DNA of 8,314 bases from Desulfovibrionaceae bacterium (GCA_030539415.1 JAUNSE010000070.1:1-8314), one strand, 5' to 3'. Positions 1 to 5,639 are shown, counted from the first letter of the stretch. A program made the numbers and translations. The notes: generated from the sequence alone by a model not told the origin.

Positions 1-743
1 GCCGCACCGCGCCCCAGGCCGTGGACCGTTACAACGTCTTCCCGGCCTCGCGCATCATGGGCAATCCCGCCGACGGCTACACCTCCGGTCAGGCGCTGGA
101 CGCCATGGAGGAAACCGCCCGCGAGGTGCTGCCTGCGGGCTACAGCCTCGGCTGGGCCGGCTCCTCCCTGCAGGAGCGCCTGTCCACCGCCGACACCGGC
201 ATCATCTTCGTCATGGCCCTGGTCATGGTCTTCCTGATCCTGGCCGCCCAGTACGAATCCTGGTCCCTGCCCGTGGCCGTTCTGGCCTCGGTGCCCTTCT
301 CCATCCTCGGCGCCTTCGTGGCCACCTGGCTGCGCGACCTCTCCAACGACGTGTACTTCCAGGTCGCCCTCGTGACACTGATTGGCCTTTCGGCCAAAAA
401 TGCCATATTGATTGTTGAGTTCGCCGTGGCCGCCTGGCGCGAGGGACGCGAGCTCGGCGTCGCCGCCATGCATGCGGCCCGCCTCCGCTTCCGTCCCATC
501 ATCATGACTTCGCTGGCCTTCATCCTTGGCGTTGTGCCTCTGGCCATCTCCACCGGTGCTGGCGCCAACAGCCGGCATGCCATCGGTACTGCCGTTATCG
601 GCGGCATGCTCTTCTCCACCTGCATCGCGACACTCTTCATTCCCCTCTTCTTTGTCATCGTGACCAAGATCTCCCTGAAGCTCAGGGGCAAGTCCGATCC
701 CAACAAGGGCAGGGGCAGTGAGGAAGAGGAGGTAATCGCCTAG
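1..743 (+). CDS. RND multidrug efflux permease, HAE1/AcrB type (3' part)
   Basis: This is the C-terminal 246 residues of an inner-membrane proton-driven drug exporter, the pump of a tripartite efflux system. The reading frame is open from position 3, so the start lies upstream of the window. The sequence aligns by eye with the last quarter of E. coli AcrB: the end of the periplasmic porter region (FPASRIMG near the start), then five hydrophobic segments matching TM8 to TM12. The motif GLSAKNAILIVEF holds the proton-relay lysine (codon 396-398, AcrB K940), and PIIMTSLAFILG holds the relay threonine (codon 507-509, AcrB T978), so the visible part looks functional. The tail is charged and ends in a short Glu-rich stretch. 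The stop codon TAG at 741-743 overlaps the GTG start of the channel gene by one base, which indicates one operon and translational coupling. The membrane fusion protein is presumably upstream. The substrate cannot be read from this part. Confidence 0.95.
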   Translation, partial: RTAPQAVDRYNVFPASRIMGNPADGYTSGQALDAMEETAREVLPAGYSLGWAGSSLQERLSTADTGIIFVMALVMVFLILAAQYESWSLPVAVLASVPFSILGAFVATWLRDLSNDVYFQVALVTLIGLSAKNAILIVEFAVAAWREGRELGVAAMHAARLRFRPIIMTSLAFILGVVPLAISTGAGANSRHAIGTAVIGGMLFSTCIATLFIPLFFVIVTKISLKLRGKSDPNKGRGSEEEEVIA

Positions 744-2290
744 TGTCTAAGATCCTTCCAAGACTGTTTGTCTGCCTTGCGCTAGGAGCAATGCTTTCCG
801 CCTGCTCCTTCGCTCCCGACTACGAGCAGCCCAAGATGGACATCCCGGAAGCCTGGACCAAGCTGACGCCGGCAACCCAGCCCCTGAACACGGACTGGTG
901 GACGCGCTTCAATGATCCTGTGCTCAACAAGATGGTTGAGGAGGCCCTGAAGAACAATCAGGACCTCGCCGGCTCCATGGCGGGCATCCGCTCGGCAGCG
1001 GCTCAGGCGGGCGTGGGCTCCTCCTCTCTGTGGCCGTCCCTCAATGCCGAGGGCAGTGCCTCCGCGACAGGCGTTTCCGAGAAGCAGCCCAACTCCGCCT
1101 TTGGTCCGGGAAGAACCAGCAACAAGTGGTACACCACCTATCAGGGGCAGCTGGCGGCCAGCTGGGAGCTTGACTTCTGGGGCGCCACCCGCAATGCCTA
1201 CACCAGACTGACCAACGTCCTGCTGCAGACAGTTCTCAGTCATGAGGCGCTGCGTCTTTCGATTGCCGGCCAGGTTGCCCAGAGCTACTTCGCCCTGCTG
1301 TCCTACGACATGCAGCTGAGCATTGCCCAGCGCACGCTGAAGACCCGCGAGGACGCCTTCCGCATCTACACGAGCCGCTACCGTCTCGGCGAGCTCACCG
1401 AGCTCGACTGGCAGCGCGCCAGGGCCGAGGTGGAAACGGCCAGAGCCACGGTGCACAACGCGCTGATGGCTGTGGATGGCTGCGAAGCCTCCCTCCAGGT
1501 GCTGCTGGGCCGCTCTCCCAGAGAAATCTGGCAGCGTCCCGAACGCGGCCTCGAACTGGACAAGATGCCCACCGCTCCCGTGCTTCCCGAGGGCCTGCCG
1601 TCCGAACTGCTTCTGCGCAGGCCTGACATCAGGGCCGCGGAATTCGGCATCATGGCCTCCAATGCCCAGATCGGCGAGGCCCGCGCCGCCTTCTTCCCGT
1701 CCGTTTCCATTACCGGCGCTCTCGGCACTCTTGCCGCCGGCTTCGGCAACCTGTTCACCGCCGCCTCCGGCACCTGGGGATACGGCGCCACCATCGGTCT
1801 CCCGCTCTTCAACGGCGGCAGACTGTGGTACAATCTGAAGAACGCCGAGGCCCTTAAGGAACAGGCCATCGCCACCTACAGGCAGACGGTCATGGAAGCC
1901 TTCAGCGATGTGCGCACCAGCATCACCTCGCAGAAGGAATACGACAATGTGGTCAAGGCCATGCAGGCTCAGGTTGACAGTCTGCGCAGGGCGACCAGCA
2001 TTGCCCGTCTGCAGTACGACAACGGCTATACCGACTACCTGACCGTTCTTGACGCCGAGCGCGAGCTCTTCTCCGCCGAACTGTCACTCGCCACTGCCCT
2101 GCAGAACCGTCTGAACTCCATTGTCAGTGTCTGCATGGCCCTTGGCGGCGGCTGGGAGGATCCGGGCGCGAAGCCTTCCTTCCCGGTCATCGACAGCCAG
2201 AAGCTGGTTGAGGCCCAGAGAAAGGGCACGGTCGGCATCCGCGCCGAACAGGCTGCCGCCAATGCCGGCGCCGCTGCCGCTGCCGAATAG
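743..2290 (+). CDS. Outer-membrane efflux channel lipoprotein, NodT/OprM family
   Basis: This 515-residue protein is the outer-membrane channel of the same efflux system and extrudes substrates passed on by the RND pump. The start is GTG at 743; AGGAGG at 727-732, ten bases upstream, supports it. The N-terminus is a lipoprotein signal with lipobox LSA-C21, so the mature protein should be acylated at Cys21. The family opening FAPDYEQP and IPEAW follows (residues 23-38). Two outer-membrane efflux repeats can be seen: the first has WELDFWG (141-147) and the coiled-coil run after YRLGELTELDW (213-223); the second has LLRRPDIRAAE (290-300), a barrel strand around IGLPLFNGGR (351-360) and YDNGYTDYLTVLDAERELF (425-443). 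Length is slightly above the usual 460-490 because of an extra Ala-rich C-terminal tail of about 40 residues. The arrangement with the pump fits a MexAB-OprM-like operon; family assignment is confident, substrate unknown. Confidence 0.95.
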   Translation: MSKILPRLFVCLALGAMLSACSFAPDYEQPKMDIPEAWTKLTPATQPLNTDWWTRFNDPVLNKMVEEALKNNQDLAGSMAGIRSAAAQAGVGSSSLWPSLNAEGSASATGVSEKQPNSAFGPGRTSNKWYTTYQGQLAASWELDFWGATRNAYTRLTNVLLQTVLSHEALRLSIAGQVAQSYFALLSYDMQLSIAQRTLKTREDAFRIYTSRYRLGELTELDWQRARAEVETARATVHNALMAVDGCEASLQVLLGRSPREIWQRPERGLELDKMPTAPVLPEGLPSELLLRRPDIRAAEFGIMASNAQIGEARAAFFPSVSITGALGTLAAGFGNLFTAASGTWGYGATIGLPLFNGGRLWYNLKNAEALKEQAIATYRQTVMEAFSDVRTSITSQKEYDNVVKAMQAQVDSLRRATSIARLQYDNGYTDYLTVLDAERELFSAELSLATALQNRLNSIVSVCMALGGGWEDPGAKPSFPVIDSQKLVEAQRKGTVGIRAEQAAANAGAAAAAE

Positions 2291-2324
2291 CGTTTTGCAA
2301 CGGCTTCTCCTTCAGCACTAAGAC

Positions 2325-2373
2325 GAGGGCAGTCGACGGGATATACCCGCCGGCTGCCCTCAGTGTTTTTTTT
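2325..2373 (+). terminator. Intrinsic terminator of the efflux operon
   Basis: A 16-bp stem (2325-2340 with 2346-2361) has one G-T wobble and one mismatch, encloses the loop ATATA, and is followed after four bases by eight consecutive T (2366-2373). It lies 34 bases after the channel gene stop codon. This is a textbook Rho-independent terminator, and it separates the efflux operon from the next gene. Confidence 0.93.
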
Positions 2374-2395
2374 CTGAGAAAAATCTCTTGCCCAT

Positions 2396-2464
2396 TCTCC
2401 TGAAGCATGTTCTTGTCACCAGATGAATGACTCTCATGAGCGGAGTCATGCTGTCTTCAGGAGA
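2396..2464. repeat. Nested inverted repeat upstream of a sigma-28 promoter
   Basis: The outer arms TCTCCTGAAG (2396-2405) and CTTCAGGAGA (2455-2464) are perfect 10-base reverse complements. Between them the arms ATGACTC (2427-2433) and GAGTCAT (2443-2449) form a second perfect pair. The block sits between the efflux terminator and the sigma-28 promoter, ending 26 bases before the -35 element. It could be a second, weaker terminator (a run of four T follows at 2465), a regulator binding region or a relic. No gene is seen in 2374-2490. Confidence 0.6.
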
Positions 2465-2490
2465 TTTTGCCGGAGGGCGGGACTGACGGC

Positions 2491-2517
2491 TAAACATTGC
2501 CGCACCGCGGCCGATAG
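2491..2517 (+). promoter_or_regulatory. Sigma-28 (FliA) promoter
   Basis: TAAACATT (2491-2498) and GCCGATAG (2510-2517) are separated by exactly 11 bases. The well-known enterobacterial FliA consensus is TAAAGTTT, 11 bases, GCCGATAA. The TAAA core is exact and seven of eight -10 bases match. Transcription should start near 2524-2527, giving a leader of roughly 95-100 bases before the ATG at 2622. The match is striking because the fliA gene itself lies 2.3 kb downstream. Function is inferred from the match. Confidence 0.8.
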
Positions 2518-2529
2518 GCATAGGTACAG

Positions 2530-2560
2530 GCGGGTTGGACGGTCTCAGACCCGACCCCGC
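2530..2560 (+). other. Stem-loop at the 5' end of the predicted leader RNA
   Basis: GCGGGTTGG (2530-2538) can pair with the segment 2551-2560 (CCGACCC then CGC), with one wobble and one bulged C. A small GTC/GAC pairing is possible in the loop. It would lie within the first few bases of the transcript from the sigma-28 promoter. The rest of the leader (2561-2615) is GC-rich with further short self-complementary pieces such as AGCC/GGCT (2567-2570, 2576-2579). It could affect transcript stability or translation; it matches no riboswitch I recognise. Confidence 0.4.
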
Positions 2561-2621
2561 TGCCGGAGCCTGGTTGGCTGTGCGTTCCACGGCAGACCGC
2601 CCCGCGGCTAGAGGAGTTGTG

Positions 2622-3434
2622 ATGAACAGAATGAAGAGAATTGGCAAAAGCGGCGCGACCGGCTCGAACAGGGCAAAGTCGCCCGCGTTCGGCCCTGTGC
2701 TGCTTGGCCTGACGCTGCTTGTCTTCTTCTGCCTTCCTCTCCGCCTCTCCTGGTCCGCCTCCATGCTGCTTGCCGGCTCCTCCACCCTGAGGGCGGAGAA
2801 CAGCGCGGTCAGCCAGTCCCGTACCGGAACCAGGACCGAGCAGACGCGCTCTTCGTCCGCAGCCCGGAAAGCCGCCTCTTCCGCCAGATCTTCCGCGGAT
2901 GCCTCCAAAGGCAGAAGTGTGAAGAGCGGGAAGGGCGATGCCGAGAGGCAGCGCGCCAAGACCGCCGGAAAATCCTCCGGCCGCGACAGGCGCAGCGGCT
3001 CCGATTCCGTGCATGGCCAGCCCTGGGCTTTCGAGACAGGGCGCAGCGCGTCCGTGTGGGGCAGCAGCGGCATAGACGGCAATGACCTTCTGAGAATGGC
3101 CACCGGCCGGACAGGAGCGCAGCCGCAGAAGGAGGGCGAGGACAGCGGACACAGGAGACGCAGCGCGGCGGACGCATTCAGGCTGTCCGTGGACAGGGAG
3201 TCATCGGACTGGCAGGCCTCGGCCGGTCATGAAACGAAGCCTGGCGAGGACATCACTCTGGACAGCCAGCACAGGGTGCGGGCTTTTGCCACGATGCAGG
3301 ACGAGGACCTGTCCGTTGGCGTGGGCCCGGAGTTTGTAGTGCGCGACCAGCAGCAGTCCAGCCATCTTCTCAATCCCGGGGATCGCCCCGATATTGATGC
3401 CGGTGTCGGCATGCGCCTCAAGCTCGACTTCTGA
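2622..3434 (+). CDS. Exported basic protein of unknown function, predicted FliA-dependent
   Basis: I do not recognise this 270-residue protein. The ATG at 2622 is preferred because GAGGAG (2611-2616) lies five bases before it and it places a signal sequence at the N-terminus; a TTG at 2535 would add 29 unlikely residues. Residues 2-19 are basic, 22-42 hydrophobic, and a signal peptidase I type site fits after SWSA (residue 46), so export is likely. Residues 58-130 are a Ser/Arg/Lys/Ala-rich, low-complexity and probably disordered linker with almost no hydrophobic residues. Residues 184-270 are different: alternating polar/hydrophobic segments suggest about four or five beta strands, ending in DAGVGMRLKLDF, a terminal Phe pattern typical of outer-membrane beta-barrel signals. 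The gene is monocistronic, preceded by a sigma-28 promoter and followed by hairpins at 3481-3531. The promoter and the nearby flhG-fliA genes suggest a motility or flagellar envelope role; this is inference. Confidence refers to the gene being real. Confidence 0.82.
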   Translation: MNRMKRIGKSGATGSNRAKSPAFGPVLLGLTLLVFFCLPLRLSWSASMLLAGSSTLRAENSAVSQSRTGTRTEQTRSSSAARKAASSARSSADASKGRSVKSGKGDAERQRAKTAGKSSGRDRRSGSDSVHGQPWAFETGRSASVWGSSGIDGNDLLRMATGRTGAQPQKEGEDSGHRRRSAADAFRLSVDRESSDWQASAGHETKPGEDITLDSQHRVRAFATMQDEDLSVGVGPEFVVRDQQQSSHLLNPGDRPDIDAGVGMRLKLDF

Positions 3435-3480
3435 CAGCGAGGCAGGAATTTTATGCAAGAGATTTCCCGTGCCCGGGAGA

Positions 3481-3498
3481 AGCGTATTTCGATACGCT
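3481..3498 (+). other. Small hairpin with a UUCG loop
   Basis: AGCGTAT (3481-3487) and ATACGCT (3492-3498) are perfect complements around TTCG, a UUCG-type loop in RNA. It lies 47 bases after the stop of the exported-protein gene and directly abuts the larger hairpin at 3500-3531. Its arms share the GCGTAT/ATACGC core with that hairpin. Confidence 0.6.
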
Positions 3499-3499
3499 G

Positions 3500-3531
3500 G
3501 GCGATACGCCTGCGGTCACAGGCGTATCGCC
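3500..3531 (+). terminator. Perfect 13-bp hairpin, possible terminator without T-tract
   Basis: GGCGATACGCCTG (3500-3512) and CAGGCGTATCGCC (3519-3531) pair perfectly around a six-base loop. It is positioned to end the transcript of the exported-protein gene, but no run of T follows (the next bases are GTCAGAAATTTGTC), so classic intrinsic termination is uncertain. It could instead protect the mRNA 3' end. Confidence 0.5.
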
Positions 3532-3550
3532 GTCAGAAATTTGTCTGCGC

Positions 3551-3832
3551 ATGATTTGTCAGTTTTCTGACAAAAAGAAGGCAAAGGAATATCTCCGTCC
3601 GCCCGTCCGGACAGGAGAATGGAAATCATGTGCGGCTCATATCTTAATATCTTGTTTCTGTTGGGTTATTTTATTGATGTCAATGACTGGGTGCGCGCGA
3701 GCTGCCGATGTGGACGCTGGTGACGCGCCCTGTTCTGTCTTCCGGGCGGGGGATATGGATGCGCGCAATGCAAAATTGCGTGTCCACTTTCTGACAAAGT
3801 CCGTGCGCCTGTCCTGTCAGAAACCTGAATGA
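3551..3832 (+). CDS. Doubtful small ORF with signal-like segment
   Basis: This 93-codon ORF has a basic N-terminus (residues 8-25), a hydrophobic stretch (28-47) and then TGC-ARA-AD. That could be a weak lipobox (MTG-C48) or a signal peptidase I site after Ala51, leaving a mature part of only 42-46 residues. Against it: no Shine-Dalgarno sequence precedes the ATG, there is no other in-frame start before the hydrophobic stretch, its first codons overlap the palindrome at 3555-3574, its last codons cover another operator-like pair, and part of it is more AT-rich than neighbouring genes. It matches no family I know and may be chance coding in a regulatory region. Confidence 0.22.
   Translation: MICQFSDKKKAKEYLRPPVRTGEWKSCAAHILISCFCWVILLMSMTGCARAADVDAGDAPCSVFRAGDMDARNAKLRVHFLTKSVRLSCQKPE
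3555..3574. promoter_or_regulatory. 20-bp perfect palindrome, operator-like
   Basis: TTTGTCAG (3555-3562) and CTGACAAA (3567-3574) are perfect inverted arms around TTTT. The 11-mer TTTCTGACAAA within it (3564-3574) recurs exactly at 3788-3798, and a further related half-site GTCAGAAA is at 3532-3539. The shape is that of a dimeric regulator site. It lies about 300 bases upstream of the sigma-54 promoter, within the range of an enhancer-binding protein. The regulator is unknown. Confidence 0.5.
3788..3823. promoter_or_regulatory. Inverted pair of CTGACA motifs, candidate enhancer site
   Basis: TTTCTGACA (3788-3796) and TGTCAGAAA (3815-3823) are perfect 9-base reverse complements with starts 27 bases apart. 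The centre is near 3805, about 90 bases upstream of the predicted sigma-54 transcription start, a usual position for binding by an NtrC-family activator (FlrC/FleR/FlgR type in flagellar systems). Assignment to such an activator is inference. Confidence 0.5.
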
Positions 3833-3869
3833 GTGAAAAAGCGCTGTATAATTAACAAGATATGTGTCT

Positions 3870-3885
3870 TGGCATGGTCCTTGCT
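3870..3885 (+). promoter_or_regulatory. Sigma-54 (RpoN) promoter of flhG-fliA
   Basis: TGGCATG (3870-3876), four bases, TTGCT (3881-3885) matches the established -24/-12 consensus TGGCACG-N4-TTGCW with one mismatch, and the invariant GG (3871-3872) and GC (3883-3884) are exactly ten bases apart. Start should be near 3895, giving a leader of about 43 bases to the ATG at 3938. Sigma-54 control of mid-class flagellar genes is well known in polar flagellates. A TATAAT at 3847-3852 just upstream lacks a good -35 and is a weak rival. Confidence 0.85.
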
Positions 3886-3890
3886 TATAT

Positions 3891-3919
3891 CCTGACAAGT
3901 ATTTTGATGTTCGGTCAGG
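3891..3919. repeat. CCTGAC/GTCAGG inverted pair at the flhG start region
   Basis: CCTGAC (3891-3896) and GTCAGG (3914-3919) are 6-base inverted arms spanning the predicted transcription start and leader of flhG. They share the GTCAG core with the upstream operator-like sites and could be a low-affinity or repressing site, or a small hairpin. The evidence is short arms only. Confidence 0.3.
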
Positions 3920-3937
3920 ACTTTTCAGGAGACCATC

Positions 3938-4750
3938 ATGGCACAAGGCACACCTCAGGTTTTCGCAGTGACATCCGGCAAAGGCGGCGTCGGCAAGACC
4001 AATCTTGCCGTCAATCTGGCAGCCACGCTCGCACGCGCCGGCAGACGTGTTGTCCTGCTTGACGCCGATTTCGGCCTGGCCAACGTCGATGTGCTCCTGG
4101 GCGTCTATCCTCCCAAGGACATCTTCCATCTCTTCCATGCCAGAACAAGGCTGGAGGACGTTCTCTTTCCCACCCAGTACGGCTTCTCCATCCTGCCCGC
4201 TGGCTCGGGCTTCAACAAGGTCGCCGACCTCAAGACCGGCGAGCGCATGGAGCTCCTGCAGGCTCTGGAACCGCTGGCAAGCCAGGTGGACGTGATGATC
4301 GTGGACACTGGCGCCGGCGCCGGCAGGACCGTGCTGTATTTCTGCATGGCGGCGCAGGAAAGGCTGCTGGTTCTCACTCCCGAACCCACTTCGCTCGCCG
4401 ATGCCTATGCCCTCATAAAGTCGCTCAAGCAGACGCATGGCGTGGAACGCTTCAGAGTGTGCGTCAACATGTGCTCCACGGAACGGCAGGGACGGCAGGT
4501 GTTCGCCCGTCTGTGCGACGCGTGCGACCAGTTTATGACCGGCGTCTCCCTGGACCTGGCAGGCGTCATTCCCCAGGACCCCAGCGTGCGGCAGGCAGTC
4601 ATGAAGCAGAAGCCCTTCACGCAGCTGGCTCCCGGAAGCGAGGCCTCCCAGGCGGTGGTCCGGCTGGCAAAGGCGACGGCCAAATGGCCGGTGCCGAAAA
4701 AGCCCGGGGGAAACATCCAGTTTTTCTGGAAGTCAATGTTCCTCGGTTAG
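3938..4750 (+). CDS. flhG: Flagellar number regulator, MinD/ParA-like ATPase FlhG
   Basis: This 270-residue protein is a cytoplasmic ATPase that in polar flagellates limits flagellar number, working with the GTPase FlhF and binding the membrane as an ATP dimer. It has the deviant Walker A motif KGGVGKT (residues 15-21) with the signature lysine, LDADFGLANVDVLLG (41-55), which is typical of FlhG rather than cell-division MinD, IVDTGAG (121-127) as the switch II region, and EPTSLADAYAL (149-159). The last residues IQFFWKSMFLG look like a short amphipathic membrane-targeting helix. Length fits the family. The start is supported by AGGAG (3927-3931), six bases before the ATG. It is the first gene of a two-gene unit with fliA, 55 bases apart, behind a sigma-54 promoter. 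flhF, often adjacent, is not present here. FlhG, also called FleN or YlxH, is preferred over MinD because no minC/minE is seen and fliA follows. Confidence 0.92.
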   Translation: MAQGTPQVFAVTSGKGGVGKTNLAVNLAATLARAGRRVVLLDADFGLANVDVLLGVYPPKDIFHLFHARTRLEDVLFPTQYGFSILPAGSGFNKVADLKTGERMELLQALEPLASQVDVMIVDTGAGAGRTVLYFCMAAQERLLVLTPEPTSLADAYALIKSLKQTHGVERFRVCVNMCSTERQGRQVFARLCDACDQFMTGVSLDLAGVIPQDPSVRQAVMKQKPFTQLAPGSEASQAVVRLAKATAKWPVPKKPGGNIQFFWKSMFLG

Positions 4751-4805
4751 TCAGAGAAGAATCAGAAACCGCCGGCTCAAGAGACCAGTCAGAAGGAAAA
4801 AGACC

Positions 4806-5570
4806 ATGTTCGCCTGCTTATTCAAAACCGCCAGTCCCCTGGAACAGTTCGAAGAAGGAAAGAGAAGCTGGAACGAGTTCACTGCCAAGGAACAGAGCAG
4901 CATCGTGAACGAATTCCTTCCCAAGGTGCGCTATCTTGCCCAGATGCTCAAAAAGCGGGTGCCGGTGTCCATGGAAGCCGCGGACCTTTTCAATGCCGGT
5001 GTTGTCGGTCTTCTGGAAGCCCTGAGCAAGTATGACCCCAGGTCAGGCAACCGTTTTTCCACATACGCCGAAAGCCGCATCAACGGCGCCATGCTCGACG
5101 AACTGCGCCGCCGGGACCCCCTTTCCCGTGCCACCCGCACCCTGGTCAAGACGCTCAGCGCCGCCATCGACAAATTTGAAAGCCGCTACGGCCGCAGACC
5201 GAGCGAACGCGAACTGTGCAAGGCTTCCAAGCTTTCTCTCGAGGATGTCCGCAAGGGGCTGCAGGCCATGGAGCAGCAGGTGTCCACGGACATGCAGGCT
5301 CTGGCCGAGACCCTCACCAACGAAGCGCTTGAAAGCGGCGGCACGCCCTGCAGCAGCGCCATCCGCAACGAGAATGTGGCCAATATCCGCTTCTGTCTGA
5401 CCAAGCTCAGCGAACGGGAGCAGTTCATTCTGTCCATGTCCTATGTGGAGGAGTACAGCCTGAAGGAAATAGCGCAGGCCCTCAAGGTGACCGAGGGACG
5501 CGTCTCCCAGCTGCGCAGCCAGGCCATCCGCCGTCTTCAGGACATCTATACGAAGCATTTCGGCAGATAG
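4806..5570 (+). CDS. fliA: RNA polymerase sigma factor FliA (sigma-28)
   Basis: This 254-residue sigma-70 family factor of the flagellar/sporulation (group 3) class directs RNA polymerase to late flagellar genes. Region 2 spans about residues 33-100, with DLFNAGVVGLLEALSKYDP (60-78) and the FliA-type block FSTYAESRINGAMLDELRRRD (84-104) that melts and reads the -10 element. Region 3 follows (about 106-155, with RPSERELCKASKLS). Region 4 has LSEREQFILSMSYVEEYSLKEIA (201-223) and the helix-turn-helix to VTEGRVSQLRSQAIRRL (228-244) that reads the -35. Length is normal. The ATG at 4806 has AAGGA (4793-4797), eight bases upstream. Its expression probably comes from the sigma-54 promoter ahead of flhG, and its activity is presumably held by the anti-sigma factor FlgM, which is not in this window. 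A matching target promoter occurs at 2491-2517. Confidence 0.95.
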   Translation: MFACLFKTASPLEQFEEGKRSWNEFTAKEQSSIVNEFLPKVRYLAQMLKKRVPVSMEAADLFNAGVVGLLEALSKYDPRSGNRFSTYAESRINGAMLDELRRRDPLSRATRTLVKTLSAAIDKFESRYGRRPSERELCKASKLSLEDVRKGLQAMEQQVSTDMQALAETLTNEALESGGTPCSSAIRNENVANIRFCLTKLSEREQFILSMSYVEEYSLKEIAQALKVTEGRVSQLRSQAIRRLQDIYTKHFGR

Positions 5571-5598
5571 CGTGCTGCCGCGGACGAACAGGACAGAC

Positions 5599-5639
5599 AA
5601 AAGACGCCGCTTCCCGCAAGAGGGAAGCGGCGTCTTTTT
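5599..5639 (+). terminator. Bidirectional terminator between fliA and tyrA
   Basis: A perfect 17-bp stem (5599-5615 with 5622-5638) encloses the loop GCAAGA. The plus strand ends in five T (5635-5639); the left arm starts with four A, giving T's on the other strand as well. It begins 28 bases after the fliA stop and serves the convergent tyrA operon too. Between it and the tyrA stop (5640-5737) there is only a short stem, CCGGA/TCCGG around 5692-5704, and no gene. Confidence 0.93.

Noticed and set aside
2461..2545. Possible c-di-GMP-I (GEMM) riboswitch, from the pieces GGCTAAAC, GATAGG and GCGGGTTGG
   Set aside because: The conserved GCAAACC, GAAA tetraloop and ACGCAAAGCC segments are missing, and the same bases are better explained as the sigma-28 promoter.
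2360..3103. Minus-strand open frame of 247 codons opposite the exported-protein gene
   Set aside because: It runs across the intergenic inverted repeats and the sigma-28 promoter, has no domain or ribosome site, and the plus-strand frame has a good ribosome site and signal peptide.
3673..3684. ATTGA-TG-TCAAT palindrome as an FNR/CRP-type site
   Set aside because: The spacing is two bases rather than the four or more expected, and no promoter is evident beside it.
3628..3723. 31-codon ORF with AGGAG ten bases upstream, hydrophobic and Cys-containing
   Set aside because: Too short to support from one sequence, overlaps the doubtful 93-codon ORF in another frame, and no conserved pattern is visible.
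3847..3852. TATAAT as a sigma-70 promoter for flhG
   Set aside because: No acceptable -35 hexamer lies 16-18 bases upstream, and the sigma-54 element just downstream is far stronger.
4300..4326. GC-rich repeat GGCGCCGGCGCCGG
   Set aside because: It encodes the conserved DTGAGAG segment of FlhG and follows from Gly/Ala codon choice.
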